In this document: piece by piece, positions 30,112-39,440 of the stretch | Layout: each line of letters opens with the position of its first letter | Numbering within the stretch: position 1 is the stretch's first letter | NCBI GenBank assembly: GCA_022925895.1 | Contig: JAKSYS010000562.1 | Location: 1 to 41,747, forward strand | Origin: Fragilaria crotonensis | Taxonomy: Eukaryota; Bacillariophyta; Fragilariophyceae; Fragilariales; Fragilariaceae | Length of the DNA stretch: 41,747 bases | Direction: 5' to 3' | Position numbers and translations under genes: made by a program | Notes under the pieces: model-generated | Databases searched by the model: none | Told to the model about the DNA's origin: nothing | What the model saw: only the letters and a program-made list of their open reading frames with translations

Positions 30112-33100
30112 TGGGGAAGCCCAATGGACTGCGTGTTCATTGGGCCATGGACTCTTCAATGGTGGAAGAGGAGGATGGCAGAGCTGTGCATCCTTCTCCT
30201 TACCTTCATGAGTACCATTGTCCAGGTGGTTCAACAAGTGTGGGACCCTCCATGTCCAAGCAAGAAATCTGTGAAGACAAGTCCTTGGAGGGCACTCCCA
30301 GTCGCCGTGTCTGAGTATGTCAAGTCTTGGATGCATGATACCCCTGAGGCTCAGCCAAGGTCAAGAACCAAGGTACAATGGATCAACAATCGCCCAGTCG
30401 TGAGGCGCCCTCAAACGCGCGTGCGAAAGCAAAGCTCTGGACGAAATTTCAAGCCCTACAAGAGACAATGGATTCCCTCAGAAGGAAGATGGTCAAGGGG
30501 CCAGAAACATTTCAGTCAACTGGAATGCCTGACTGCAATCATTGCAATGAAGGCCAAGCAGACCCATCAAGATGAAGTGGCAAGGTTTGACACTGATGCC
30601 AGGGCAATCAGGATTGACAACTGTGCTTCCTATTGCATCTCCAACGACAAGAAGGACTTCATCACCCCTCTCAAGAAGGTCAACAAGAAACTAAAGGGGT
30701 TGGGTGGCACATTGGCTGACATATACTCAGGGACCATCAAATGGTCAATTGAAGATGATGATGGAGTTTCTCATGATTGGGTCATCCCAGATGGGCTCTA
30801 TGTCAAGGATTCACCTTCAAAGCTGTTATCTCCACAGCATTGGGCCCAGACTGCCCAAGACTTCAAGCCTTTGCCAAGAGGCACATGGTGTTCAACATAT
30901 CATGATTGTATCCAGCTTCAGTGGGCTCAAAGAAAGTTCACCAAGACAGTGAGGTTGGGTAGGGACAGTGGCAACATTGCAACCATGTACACTTCCCAAG
31001 CTACAAGGCTTTTTCCACATTCTGCAACATGTGTGAAGTGGAACTGGATGAGGATGATCCTATCATCTCAATGGTCACCCATCTCATCCCTGATGATGAA
31101 GACTGTGATGAACAAGTTTATCTCCCAGAGGCAACAGATACCTCAACTCAAGGGGTGGATTGGAATCAAACTCCAAATACACCAGTCTCATTTGACCTCG
31201 ATGCCAAGAACCACCCTGACTCGCCAGCAATCGTTGAAGATGAAGAGGATGCTACTTTCCAAGAGAAACCTGCTGCAGAATTCCTTCGCTGGCATCACAA
31301 GCTGAATCATATGTCAGGAGCCAAGATGCAAAGCATGGCCAAGAGTGGTTTGCTCCCAAGGAAGTTGGCAACATGCCAAATCCCAACTTGCACCAGTTGC
31401 TTGTATGGGAAGGCCACCAGGAGACCCTGGAGAACCAAGCCCAAACTTGGACAACAAGGTGGCAAGCTCAGGACAGCTAGGGAGCCCGGACAGTGCATCA
31501 GTGTTGATCAGTTGGAGTCCACAACTCCAGGGCTCATTGCCCAAATCAAGGGTTGGCTTACCAAGAAAAGGTACAGGGTGGCAACAGTCTTTGTTGATCA
31601 TTTCAGTGGTTTGTCTTACATCCACCTTCAGAAGTCAACCAATGCAGATGAAACTCTTGAAGCAAAGCTGGCATTTGAGAGGTATGCATCCAAGTTCAAT
31701 GTCAAGATCAAGAGTTACCAAGCTGACAATGGCAGGTTTGCAGAGAACAAGTTCATGGCAGCCATCAAGGAGGCAGGTCAAACCATCACTTTCTGTGGGG
31801 TCAATGCCCATTTCCAGAATGCAGTGGCAGAAAGGAGGATCAGGACTTTACAAGACCAAGCAAGGACCATGCTCATCCATGCTCAACACAGGTGGCCCAA
31901 GGCAATTGATGCTCATCTGTGGCCCTATGCCCTCAGGGTTGCCAATGAAGTTCACAACTCTACAGCTTCCTCGGGAAGGGAAGACCTCAAGTCGCCGTTC
32001 GAATTGTTTGCCAAGTCTGAAGTCACTCCAAATCTGAATCACTTCCAGCCTTTTGGATGTCCTGTCTTTGTCCTTGACAACAAGATGCAATCTGGAAAGA
32101 AGCTACCCAAGTGGGAAGTCAGATCAAGGATGGGAGTCTACCTGGGAATGTCCATGCAGCATGCAAGGAGTGTGGCTTTGGTTCTCAACCTCAAGACAGG
32201 CCATGTATCACCTCAATTCCATGTCACCTTTGATCCCAAGTTTGAAACAGTCAGGCACTCATTGGGAAACTTGTCTCCACCCTCAGATTGGCAGAAGTTA
32301 TGTGGGTTCAAAGCCTCATCCACTTCCAGGCTTCAAGACATCAAGCAACCAGCTCAAGCTCAAGGTCTGCAACAGGGTGTCCCATTCATGGAATTTGATC
32401 TGGAACCTGGAGAATCGGTCAATGAGGGAGAAGCACAAGCATCTCAAACCCCACTTCCAGTTTCTGAGGAGAACAGGATCAAGAACCTCAAGTTCAACTC
32501 AGAAGATCTCCAAGACTCAACAAGACCTCTGATGAACCTTCCAACAAGCCAGAGTCCAAGGTTTTTGATGTTTGGTACAACCTGGAAGCCAAGTTGGAGG
32601 ACCAGCTTCCTTATCATGTGGCCTTTGAGACCATCAAGGAGTGGATGGACATTGAGGAGAGCTGCATCCCATGCTTGCTTATGCCGCCTCCGCGGACCCC
32701 GACACGATGTACTACCATGAGGCCATGAGGGAGCCGGATCGCGCCGAGTTCATCAAGGCAATGGAGAAAGAAGTCATGAGTCACACCGAAAATCAAGTCT
32801 GGGAGTTGGTACCAAGGTCCTCAGTCCCTCAAGGAACCAAGATCCTTCCAGCAGTGTGGGCAATGAAGCGCAAGCGTCGAATTGCTACGCGTGAAGTCTA
32901 CAAGTGGAAAGCCAGGCTCAACATTGATGGATCCAAACAAGAGGAAGGAGTCAATTATTGGGAAACATTCTCACCTGTGGCATCCTGGGCAGCCATCAGA
33001 ATGGTGCTCATCACTACCCTGATTCATGGTTGGTACACCAAGCAGATTGATTTTGTGTTGGCCTATACTCAAGCAGATGTGGAATGTGAACTCTACATGG

Positions 33101-34305
33101 CCATCCCAAAGGGTTTTGAAGTGGAAGGTGAAGCTCAAGACTTTGTCCTCAAGCTCAAGAAGAATCTCTTTGGGCAGAAGCAAGCAGGCAGAGTGTGGAA
33201 CCAGCATCTGGTGGACAAGCTCAAGGAAGTTGGGTTCATTCCAAGTCAAGTTGATGAATGCCTATTCTACAAAGGCAAGTCAGTGTTTGTTCTTTACACT
33301 GATGATTCCATTTTGGCTGGACCAGACCCTCAAGAATTGGATAACATCGTCAAAGAGATGGAAGCAGTTGGACTCAAGCTCACTGTGGAAGGAGACATCT
33401 CAGACTTCCTTGGGGTTCAAATTGACAGAATCAATGACAACACTTTCAACCTTTCTCAGCCTCACCTCATCAATGATGTCATCAAGGAATTGCGCTTGGA
33501 TGGGAAGAATGTGGCTATCAAGAAAACAACTGGAGCCTCAAGCAAGACTTTGTGCAGGCATTTGGAGTCTCCTCCCTTTGATGATCATTTCAATTATCGC
33601 CGAGTCATTGGACAGATGAATTATCTCGAAAAATGTTCCAGGCTTGACATCTCTTGTGCAGTTCACCAAGGAGCAAGGTTTGTTTCTAACCCAAGACTTG
33701 AACATGGCAAAGCATTGAAATGGCTGGGCAGGTACCTGGTTGGTTCAAAGGACAAGGGAATGATCTATTCTCCAGGCAACCAAAGCTTTGATGTCTATGT
33801 TGATGCTTCCTTCACTGGAGATTGGGATCCAACAGTTGCAGATTGGGATTCAGACACAGCAAGGTCAAGGACTGGTTATGTGATTCTTTATGCCAATTGT
33901 CCAGTCATCTGGGCATCCAAGCTTCAGTCAGAGATTGCCTTGTCAACAACTGAGAGTGAATATTTGGCAATTTCAGCAGCTACCAGAGAAGTGCTTCCAT
34001 TGATGGAGTTGGTACAAGAGATGCAACAACATGGATGTGGCCTAACAGCAACAACACCTCATCTTCATTGCAGGGTTTTGAGGACAACAGTGGTGCAGTT
34101 GAGTTGGCTTCAAGCGTCAAGAATCGAAAATGCGCCACGCACGCGTCACATCAACACAAAGTATCATCATTTCAGAAGCAAGGTTCAAGATGGTACAATT
34201 TCAATTCATCAAGTCTCAACTGAGGAAATGCTTGCAGATATTCTGACCAAGATTTGCAATGAGGAAATTCACACCAAGTTGAGAAAGCAATTGATGGGTT
34301 GGTGA
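30112..34305 (+). pseudogene. pol of copia element 3, frameshifted but with most motifs intact
   Basis: Pol continues in Gag's last frame after the single TGA. It begins with a hydrophobic span at 30178-30240 (A-E-L-C-I-L-L-L-T-F-M-S-T-I-V), then a basic stretch, then protease with I-D-N-C-A-S in place of D-S/T-G-A. After a shift near 31000-31200 comes integrase (31029-32560): W-H-H-K-L-N-H...C-T-S-C, S-V-D-Q-L, Q-A-D-N-G and A-E-R-R-I-R. After a shift near 32540-32670 come RT and RNase H (32671-34305), with L-Y-T-D-D, V-D-A-S-F-T-G and T-T-E-S-E-Y. A pair of compensating indels at about 34077-34130 hides E-D-N-S-G-A-V in another frame. Its own stop is at 34303-34305. Confidence 0.9.
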
Positions 34306-34336
34306 TCCAGAGGACTACGTCGAACGAGTGAGGGAG

Positions 34337-34893
34337 TAAAACAAAAGCTACTGTGCTGCCGCCTATCGTCGTGACAATACTCTAAGTCTCCTAATCGTCC
34401 GTCCGTCAACCAAAGTTTTCGTGGGTCACGCTTCGGTTCTCATTGGGTACCGGTTCGGTTCGCTTTGCGTCCGCCTTCTCATAATTGTTTTGCGTCATTG
34501 TTCCTCGGACACTGTCGAATGTTCTGTGGAAAAATGTCGGGAAGCGCAATCGTAAGCCGAGCTACGACGAGAACACAAAATGGGTGCATCACCAAATCTA
34601 CATATTACACGATATATATTCGGAATTCATTAACATGGTTTCGGTACATGTTCTACATTCAATCTACACAGCTACATTTGAAGAACAACAAAAGAACAAA
34701 GAATGATGTCAAAAGAACAAGAAGAACAGCTCTCATTTGATCACTGCTCTCATTCAATGGTTCTCATTTCATTCTTTTGCATATTTTACATGTCTCACAA
34801 TTAATCAATAGTTCATTCTTACAAGTCTAAGTTTTCGATCTACTAATTCGTCGAGCCCTTGTTCGTAGCCTCAACGCCGCGAATAAAACTTTA
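34337..34893 (+). repeat. 3' LTR of copia element 3
   Basis: Same as 28205-28760 except for one substitution and one extra A. Followed directly by the right CTTCA target copy. Confidence 0.96.
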
Positions 34894-35273
34894 CTTCATC
34901 CCACTGATAAGGGCATTGAAATGTCAGGACCAACTCCGCTTTCACGAGCGAATTGACGGTCGCAACAACTGTTGCAACATGGCCAGACTTAGCCAACATG
35001 ATGAGGGGACACATGTTGGAAATTAGTTGGCACATGAAGTGAAATTGCAGTTGAATTGCACTGGGTTAATGTGGACAAATTGTTGTTGTAGAAAAGGAGG
35101 TTATGAGGGCGGAAAGCAGTCCGGGACAACTGTAGTTTTCGTACTGGCGATTCGCCGTATACAGTTGGCGTGAGAATCTTCGTATCCAAAGCCGGATGGG
35201 ACTCAGCTGGCGGGGACGAAAGTTCAACGTCAATAACGGCACAGTAACAGCTGTCAGCTGCTGTACCTTGACT
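34894..35273 (-). repeat. 5' LTR of copia element 2, second part
   Basis: Matches 20723-21101 apart from one extra G. The first five bases are the right CTTCA duplication of element 3. The segment ends CTTGACT and is followed by the ATCCG duplication of element 2. Confidence 0.95.
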
Positions 35274-35278
35274 ATCCG
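35274..35278. repeat. target-site duplication ATCCG, right copy (copia element 2)
   Basis: Pairs with 20510-20514. Confidence 0.9.
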
Positions 35279-35694
35279 TATGATACCAGGTACAAGTACT
35301 ACCGGTAGTACCGTTAAATGCGCTATGCATGCACCGATGCCCGGTACAACAGTACAGAACTAGACATCTACCGTAGTACAGTAGATTTACCGTTCATGCT
35401 GATTGGTGTCCAAAGCGCAGCAGTTTTAAGAAGTGAAAGATGCAAATGTGCAATATGACTAACATAGCACCATGACGATCGGTCAACTAGGAATGGCAAT
35501 GGGAACGTAACCGTACAACCGAAGTGGCACATCCTATGGAGCTCACAGTTCCAGCTTATTTAGACGCGCGACTGTCTTCGAGGACCAAACCAGTGAACCG
35601 AGCGCACGGGGTTCACTGTTGCGTAGCTACAGTAAATGAAAAGCACAGAAGATAGTGTTGTCAACGTTCCCCATATGACATACCCGACGCCCAT
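35279..35694. other. spacer downstream of Rad9, with GTAC-rich cluster
   Basis: No gene. 35285-35385 contains about six GTAC words, with palindromic surroundings such as ACTACCGGTAGT. The remainder is unremarkable and presumably contains the Rad9 3' UTR. Confidence 0.6.
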
Positions 35695-36633
35695 CTATTG
35701 GTGCTGATGGCTATTTGAAGGCCGTAACAAGCTGTGATCGAGCGTCGCCATCACCAACTCCGCTGCAAATGTGGACCCCTTCGTTTCGAAGATGAGTGGC
35801 TTGCCGCCCCAATGAAACAAGAGAGCGACTCGCAAATCATCGTCAGCAGCAGATGCACAGAATTGTAACATCGCCTTCGGTTCGCGCAAGGTGCAAACAA
35901 GGGTAACTTCTTCCTTGACATTTGACGGAGCATCGTTTTCCTTCTCATAATGATGTTCATCTTGGAACAAATACTCCTCGAATTCGTCGGCTCCAGCGCT
36001 TGTTTCACTCTTGAGTTGGGTTGCCGACTTGCTTTGTAAGATAATGTTGCCATGATGTTGTGATTCATGGTGATGCGACGCCATGGTGACAATCTTTGTC
36101 TTATCGTTGACAGTGAGTGCAATTTCTGACGCCTTTTTGAGCGGTTCCATCATGCGCAGCAAGAAACGCGGCAATGCCGAAATTTCACTTGAACCCTTCC
36201 GATCCGTGACTGCATGAACGCCTTCGGCGTCGACTACGCCAATCCGGTGAACTACACTCAGAGTATCATTATTCTTTTCCAGCTGAAAGTGAAAACTGAG
36301 GTACAATTGATCGGAAGATGCCTCATTTCGAATCCTCAGTGAGGCTACGCCTTTGCGAGGCTTCATTATGGGGGCCATGGCGCGCATCGAAATGCGACAC
36401 TTGAAAACTTGCTCGTCTTGGCTTCGCTTGCGGAGTGGCGGCGCAGTGCATCGCTCGAAAAATGAAGGTTTCCAGTAGAAGGCGCAGAACGCGCTCTTGG
36501 CGTCATTTAAGGTTCTGACAATCAAACCATCGAGAGGGTCAAACTCGATGTACAAGTCCTTGCCTATTTTTGACATTGCACTGATCGCAGAACAGAACGT
36601 TCGCACATTCTGATGAGGAATGGTGCAGTCCAT
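35695..36633 (-). CDS. RAD9: Rad9-like subunit of the 9-1-1 checkpoint clamp
   Basis: 312 residues from the ATG at 36633. The frame is open further upstream, but that part translates the GTAC-rich spacer and lacks homology. The N terminus carries the Rad9 pattern: M-D-C-T-I-P, F-C-S-A-I-S-A-M-S-K-I-G-K-D-L-Y-I-E, D-G-L-I-V-R-T-L-N-D-A-K-S-A-F and F-F-E-R-C. The C-terminal clamp part has R-V-A-L-L-F-H-W-G-G-K-P-L-I-F-E at about 278-293. Rad9, with Rad1 and Hus1, forms a PCNA-like ring loaded at DNA damage, which activates ATR signalling in the nucleus. The phosphorylated tail of animal and yeast Rad9 is almost absent: only about 20 residues follow the clamp fold. It is divergent from the GT14 gene. 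Confidence 0.82.
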   Translation of the reverse strand: MDCTIPHQNVRTFCSAISAMSKIGKDLYIEFDPLDGLIVRTLNDAKSAFCAFYWKPSFFERCTAPPLRKRSQDEQVFKCRISMRAMAPIMKPRKGVASLRIRNEASSDQLYLSFHFQLEKNNDTLSVVHRIGVVDAEGVHAVTDRKGSSEISALPRFLLRMMEPLKKASEIALTVNDKTKIVTMASHHHESQHHGNIILQSKSATQLKSETSAGADEFEEYLFQDEHHYEKENDAPSNVKEEVTLVCTLREPKAMLQFCASAADDDLRVALLFHWGGKPLIFETKGSTFAAELVMATLDHSLLRPSNSHQHQ

Positions 36634-37180
36634 CGCGGAGAAATGAGGACATGAACTTGGAGTTAAATCGCGTTGACAAATCATGTCGGGATAATCCTTT
36701 TGTGATGTCATGTCATTGTAGTACCGGGTACTGGAGACTCGCGTGTATCGGTACTCGTTAATACAGTACTCGTACTGTCTACTGGAGTACTCAGTTTTTG
36801 CATGTGAACACAATGTGACACTCCAGTCACCAGTCGCGCACACGTACCTGTACCAGCCGCCAGGTACAATACCAGTACTATTCCTTCTGAAAAGAGGTCC
36901 AACAGTGGAACCGGTACCGTACTGGTACTCGTACGTAGGTAGTAGGTATGCTCATGAACAGTACTATAAAAGAGGCGGACCCCCGGCTCACAAATTCTCA
37001 TCGTCATTGCGTCATTGCTCGTTGCTCATCATTTAGAATTCTTGCCACTTGTTGTTTGATCCTTTGGTTGAGCATAGAACCGATTGACCCGTGGCGGAGA
37101 AACCCCTCAGATTATCCATTTGAGCTGTCTCGTAGTCCGGGATGACACTTTATGTAACGAATCGACGAAAAGGACGTGAG
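36634..37180. promoter_or_regulatory. divergent promoter region of Rad9 and GT14, GTAC-rich
   Basis: About 550 bp shared by two divergent genes. Within 36718-36966 there are about fifteen GTAC words, where one would be expected by chance, many inside longer palindromes (ACCGGTACCG-like). No open frame here is credible. Confidence 0.6.
36963..36970 (+). promoter_or_regulatory. TATA box upstream of the GT14 gene
   Basis: ACTATAAA lies about 210 bp before the chosen start codon, directly after the last GTAC word of the cluster. Confidence 0.45.
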
Positions 37181-39403
37181 ATGGAATCGTTGGTGCTTCT
37201 CCTCGTACTGCTCGTTGGCCGTTGCTGCAAAGTCTCCGCGGATGACTACACTCCTTTGTCAGCGCACCAGAGAACTCAAAAGGAAACATTTGTCAATTTT
37301 ACGAATGACAATTTGACTGGAGAGCCTATAGAGGCTGCTCGCAAGGTTGCCCAGCGGCTCATGCTCAGCATTGAAACGCGCCTTGAAACCGTATTTCAAC
37401 GAGCTAAGACACCCGAGTGTCGAACCAAGATTGCCGAGCATTTTGGATATTTTGTAAACGCCATGGCATTAGAAGCCAGTTTGCCTTTTGAGGATGTTCG
37501 ATTTGAAAATTCCTGTCCAGAACCCGTATATGATTTGGATAACTTACCTGAGGGCATGCACATAGGTCACGTTCAGAATCGAACCTATCAACCCGAAGAT
37601 GGCATCTACATTGACAACCCATCTGATCTCAGACTTCTGTACGCCATCTTGACTCATCAGAATCCTGCGGAAACGATTCGTTTAGTTGAAATTCTATACG
37701 AACCTGGTCACGTGTTTGTGATTCATGTGGATGGCAAGGAATCCAGCGACGATACGTATCAAGCACTGTTGAAGTACTCTCACGACAAGGACTTCGTGCA
37801 TCTCATTCCTCACCCATATCGTTGCCGCGTCAACTGGGGTGGCTTCAGTATGGTGAATGCCACCATGCAAATTTTGAAGTATTCCTTTGGTCTGGATCCT
37901 TCTCTGAATGATTCACCTATCGAATTCCACAAATTTGTACATTTGTCGTCTACCTCGTATCCTATCGCCTCGAACACCAAGATTCGCCAGACTCTGGCCT
38001 CCTTCCCACTTGATGCAAATCTCTTGCACGTCGTGATGAAGCCAACCCGACCGCATCCAGCCTCGTGGTTTTACTTTGTTGAATGCGACGATTGGGTCCA
38101 TCGCATTTATCGACAAAAGCCGTTGAATGGCCTCAACGGAGGGATAGAATTGTATACATCCAGTCAGTGGTTCACCTTATCTCGTGAATTTGCTGAGTAC
38201 ATTGCGAAGGCCCTGCCTGGAACTTTGGTTCACGACTTATTGGCGTACATGGAACATGTGGTCGTGGCCGATGAAGCATTCTTCGGGACATTACTGCGTA
38301 ATACACACTTTTGCACCAAGCACCACAATTGGAATTATGTCCATTTGCAATTTGATTCATGGGAGAGCGAGTTGAAAGAGGGTTTCCGAGATGAGCGGAA
38401 GTGCATTATGAAAAACAAAGATCACTGCGGTCGGTCTCCAACGACGCTGACCAGCGAATACTCGGCTCTCCTGGAGTTGACGGGTGACCTGTTTGCTCGC
38501 AAATTCCTTGATCATGTTGATATTGATATCAAAAGTCATATTGATTCTTTGCGACATCGACAGGAGCTTGAACTGTCGGGACAGGCGAAGGCAGAGATCA
38601 CAGTGTTTAACGAGTTTGAAGGCCACGGAGTTTTGATTGTTGCCAAAGAAACTGTCAACGATACAATGCCCTTGTGCTTAGGACTTGGTCCGTCGCGTAA
38701 TAAGGTACGCCTGTTTCCGTGCTTTCAAGACTTTGTACCACGAACATTGGCGGCTGGTTGGGAGACCGGTGCGGTCGTTGTCGAGGAAGTAATTGAACAC
38801 AACCGATGGAGCATTGGTCCCTGCAGCTCTGATGGTAGCCTTCGGCGATCTGAGGGAACTGCCGAGCTGTCCACCACGGCGGGAAATTTCAGTCACACAG
38901 GTCCCGGCTGTATGATAACACAGGTGGACGGGATCCGCGCTGGGCGATGTCTAGATGCGGAGTCCGGCATTCAGCCTCGCCCGGGCGGGACAGCACATGT
39001 AAATCCTTGCGCCAAACGCTGGCATCAGTTCTTTTATTTCGGAAATGGTGATGAGGCCCCACCCAATTCGATTCATAGTTCTATTCCACGCTTCATTGTT
39101 CAAGGTTTAAGAAAAACAAACTATCCTGAACAGGAGCAGTACCTCTGTCTGGGAGTCAGGGGTAGGGGTGACAAGGACGAAAGCGACTGGGTGGAAGATG
39201 ACGACGAAGACCTGGTGCCTGATGATTTGAATGATGATGATGGTCGAGCACCACTGCACGAATGGAAGGATATGCAAGTTGTTTCAACACAATGTTCCAA
39301 CAAAGATGCAGTCATTGAATGGGTTTATGTTCCATTCATTGTCGAGGAGAACGATGTGGAGACGTCCTCGAATGAAGCGGTAGGTGACGAAAGTGAACTA
39401 TAG
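37181..39403 (+). CDS. GT14-family glycosyltransferase (xylosyltransferase / beta-1,6-GlcNAc-transferase type) with lectin-like C-terminal domain
   Basis: I start at the second ATG (37181), because the protein then begins with a clear signal peptide or anchor (M-E-S-L-V-L-L-L-V-L-L-V-G); the first ATG, 37142, adds 13 residues. Numbering from 37142, GT14 signatures are Y-A-I-L-T-H-Q at 167, F-V-I-H-V-D-G at 192, V-N-W-G-G-F-S-M-V at 230, H-L-S-S-T-S-Y-P-I at 267, S-Q-W-F-T-L-S at 341 and A-D-E-A-F-F-G-T-L at 376, where Glu is the expected catalytic base. Such enzymes act in the Golgi lumen. The C-terminal ~250 residues contain G-R-C-L-D-A-E and Y-L-C-L-G-V-R, resembling a beta-trefoil lectin, interrupted by a very acidic loop (D-D-D-E-D-L-V-P-D-D). 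Sugar specificity cannot be read from sequence. It ends 37 bp from the convergent cyclophilin stop. Confidence 0.82.
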   Translation: MESLVLLLVLLVGRCCKVSADDYTPLSAHQRTQKETFVNFTNDNLTGEPIEAARKVAQRLMLSIETRLETVFQRAKTPECRTKIAEHFGYFVNAMALEASLPFEDVRFENSCPEPVYDLDNLPEGMHIGHVQNRTYQPEDGIYIDNPSDLRLLYAILTHQNPAETIRLVEILYEPGHVFVIHVDGKESSDDTYQALLKYSHDKDFVHLIPHPYRCRVNWGGFSMVNATMQILKYSFGLDPSLNDSPIEFHKFVHLSSTSYPIASNTKIRQTLASFPLDANLLHVVMKPTRPHPASWFYFVECDDWVHRIYRQKPLNGLNGGIELYTSSQWFTLSREFAEYIAKALPGTLVHDLLAYMEHVVVADEAFFGTLLRNTHFCTKHHNWNYVHLQFDSWESELKEGFRDERKCIMKNKDHCGRSPTTLTSEYSALLELTGDLFARKFLDHVDIDIKSHIDSLRHRQELELSGQAKAEITVFNEFEGHGVLIVAKETVNDTMPLCLGLGPSRNKVRLFPCFQDFVPRTLAAGWETGAVVVEEVIEHNRWSIGPCSSDGSLRRSEGTAELSTTAGNFSHTGPGCMITQVDGIRAGRCLDAESGIQPRPGGTAHVNPCAKRWHQFFYFGNGDEAPPNSIHSSIPRFIVQGLRKTNYPEQEQYLCLGVRGRGDKDESDWVEDDDEDLVPDDLNDDDGRAPLHEWKDMQVVSTQCSNKDAVIEWVYVPFIVEENDVETSSNEAVGDESEL

Positions 39404-39440
39404 TTTATCATGATGGAACCCCCATTGAAGACAGTGAGAG

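Larger units (their letters stand above)
28205..34893 (+). mobile_element. Ty1/copia LTR retrotransposon, element 3 (nested, plus strand)
   Basis: LTRs of 556 and 557 bp with termini TAAAAC...CTTTA enclose gag and pol in plus orientation. CTTCA flanks both sides (28200-28204 and 34894-34898), and removing the element restores the LTR sequence seen at 20515-21101. The polypurine tract GAGTGAGGGAG (34326-34336) precedes the 3' LTR. The LTRs differ by one substitution near the start (GCCGAC/GCCGCC) and one A in an A-run, so insertion is recent and later than that of element 2. Confidence 0.96.
20515..35273 (-). mobile_element. Ty1/copia LTR retrotransposon, element 2 (outer, minus strand), interrupted by element 3
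   Basis: Both ends are defined by 587/588-bp LTRs and a 5-bp TSD. LTR termini are AGTC...GACT. On the minus strand the polypurine tract TGAGAGGGAG (21102-21111) abuts the 3' LTR, and GGTTATTTTCGCCC follows the 5' LTR at 27991 as a candidate primer site. Gag (25223-27753) precedes protease, integrase, RT and RNase H (21243-25217). Element 3 is inserted in the 5' LTR; without it the element is about 8.1 kb. The LTRs differ only by one G in a G-run. Confidence 0.95.

Noticed and set aside
36634-36843. N-terminal extension of Rad9 to the first ATG of the frame
   Set aside because: The 70 extra residues translate the GTAC repeat cluster and precede the conserved Rad9 start.
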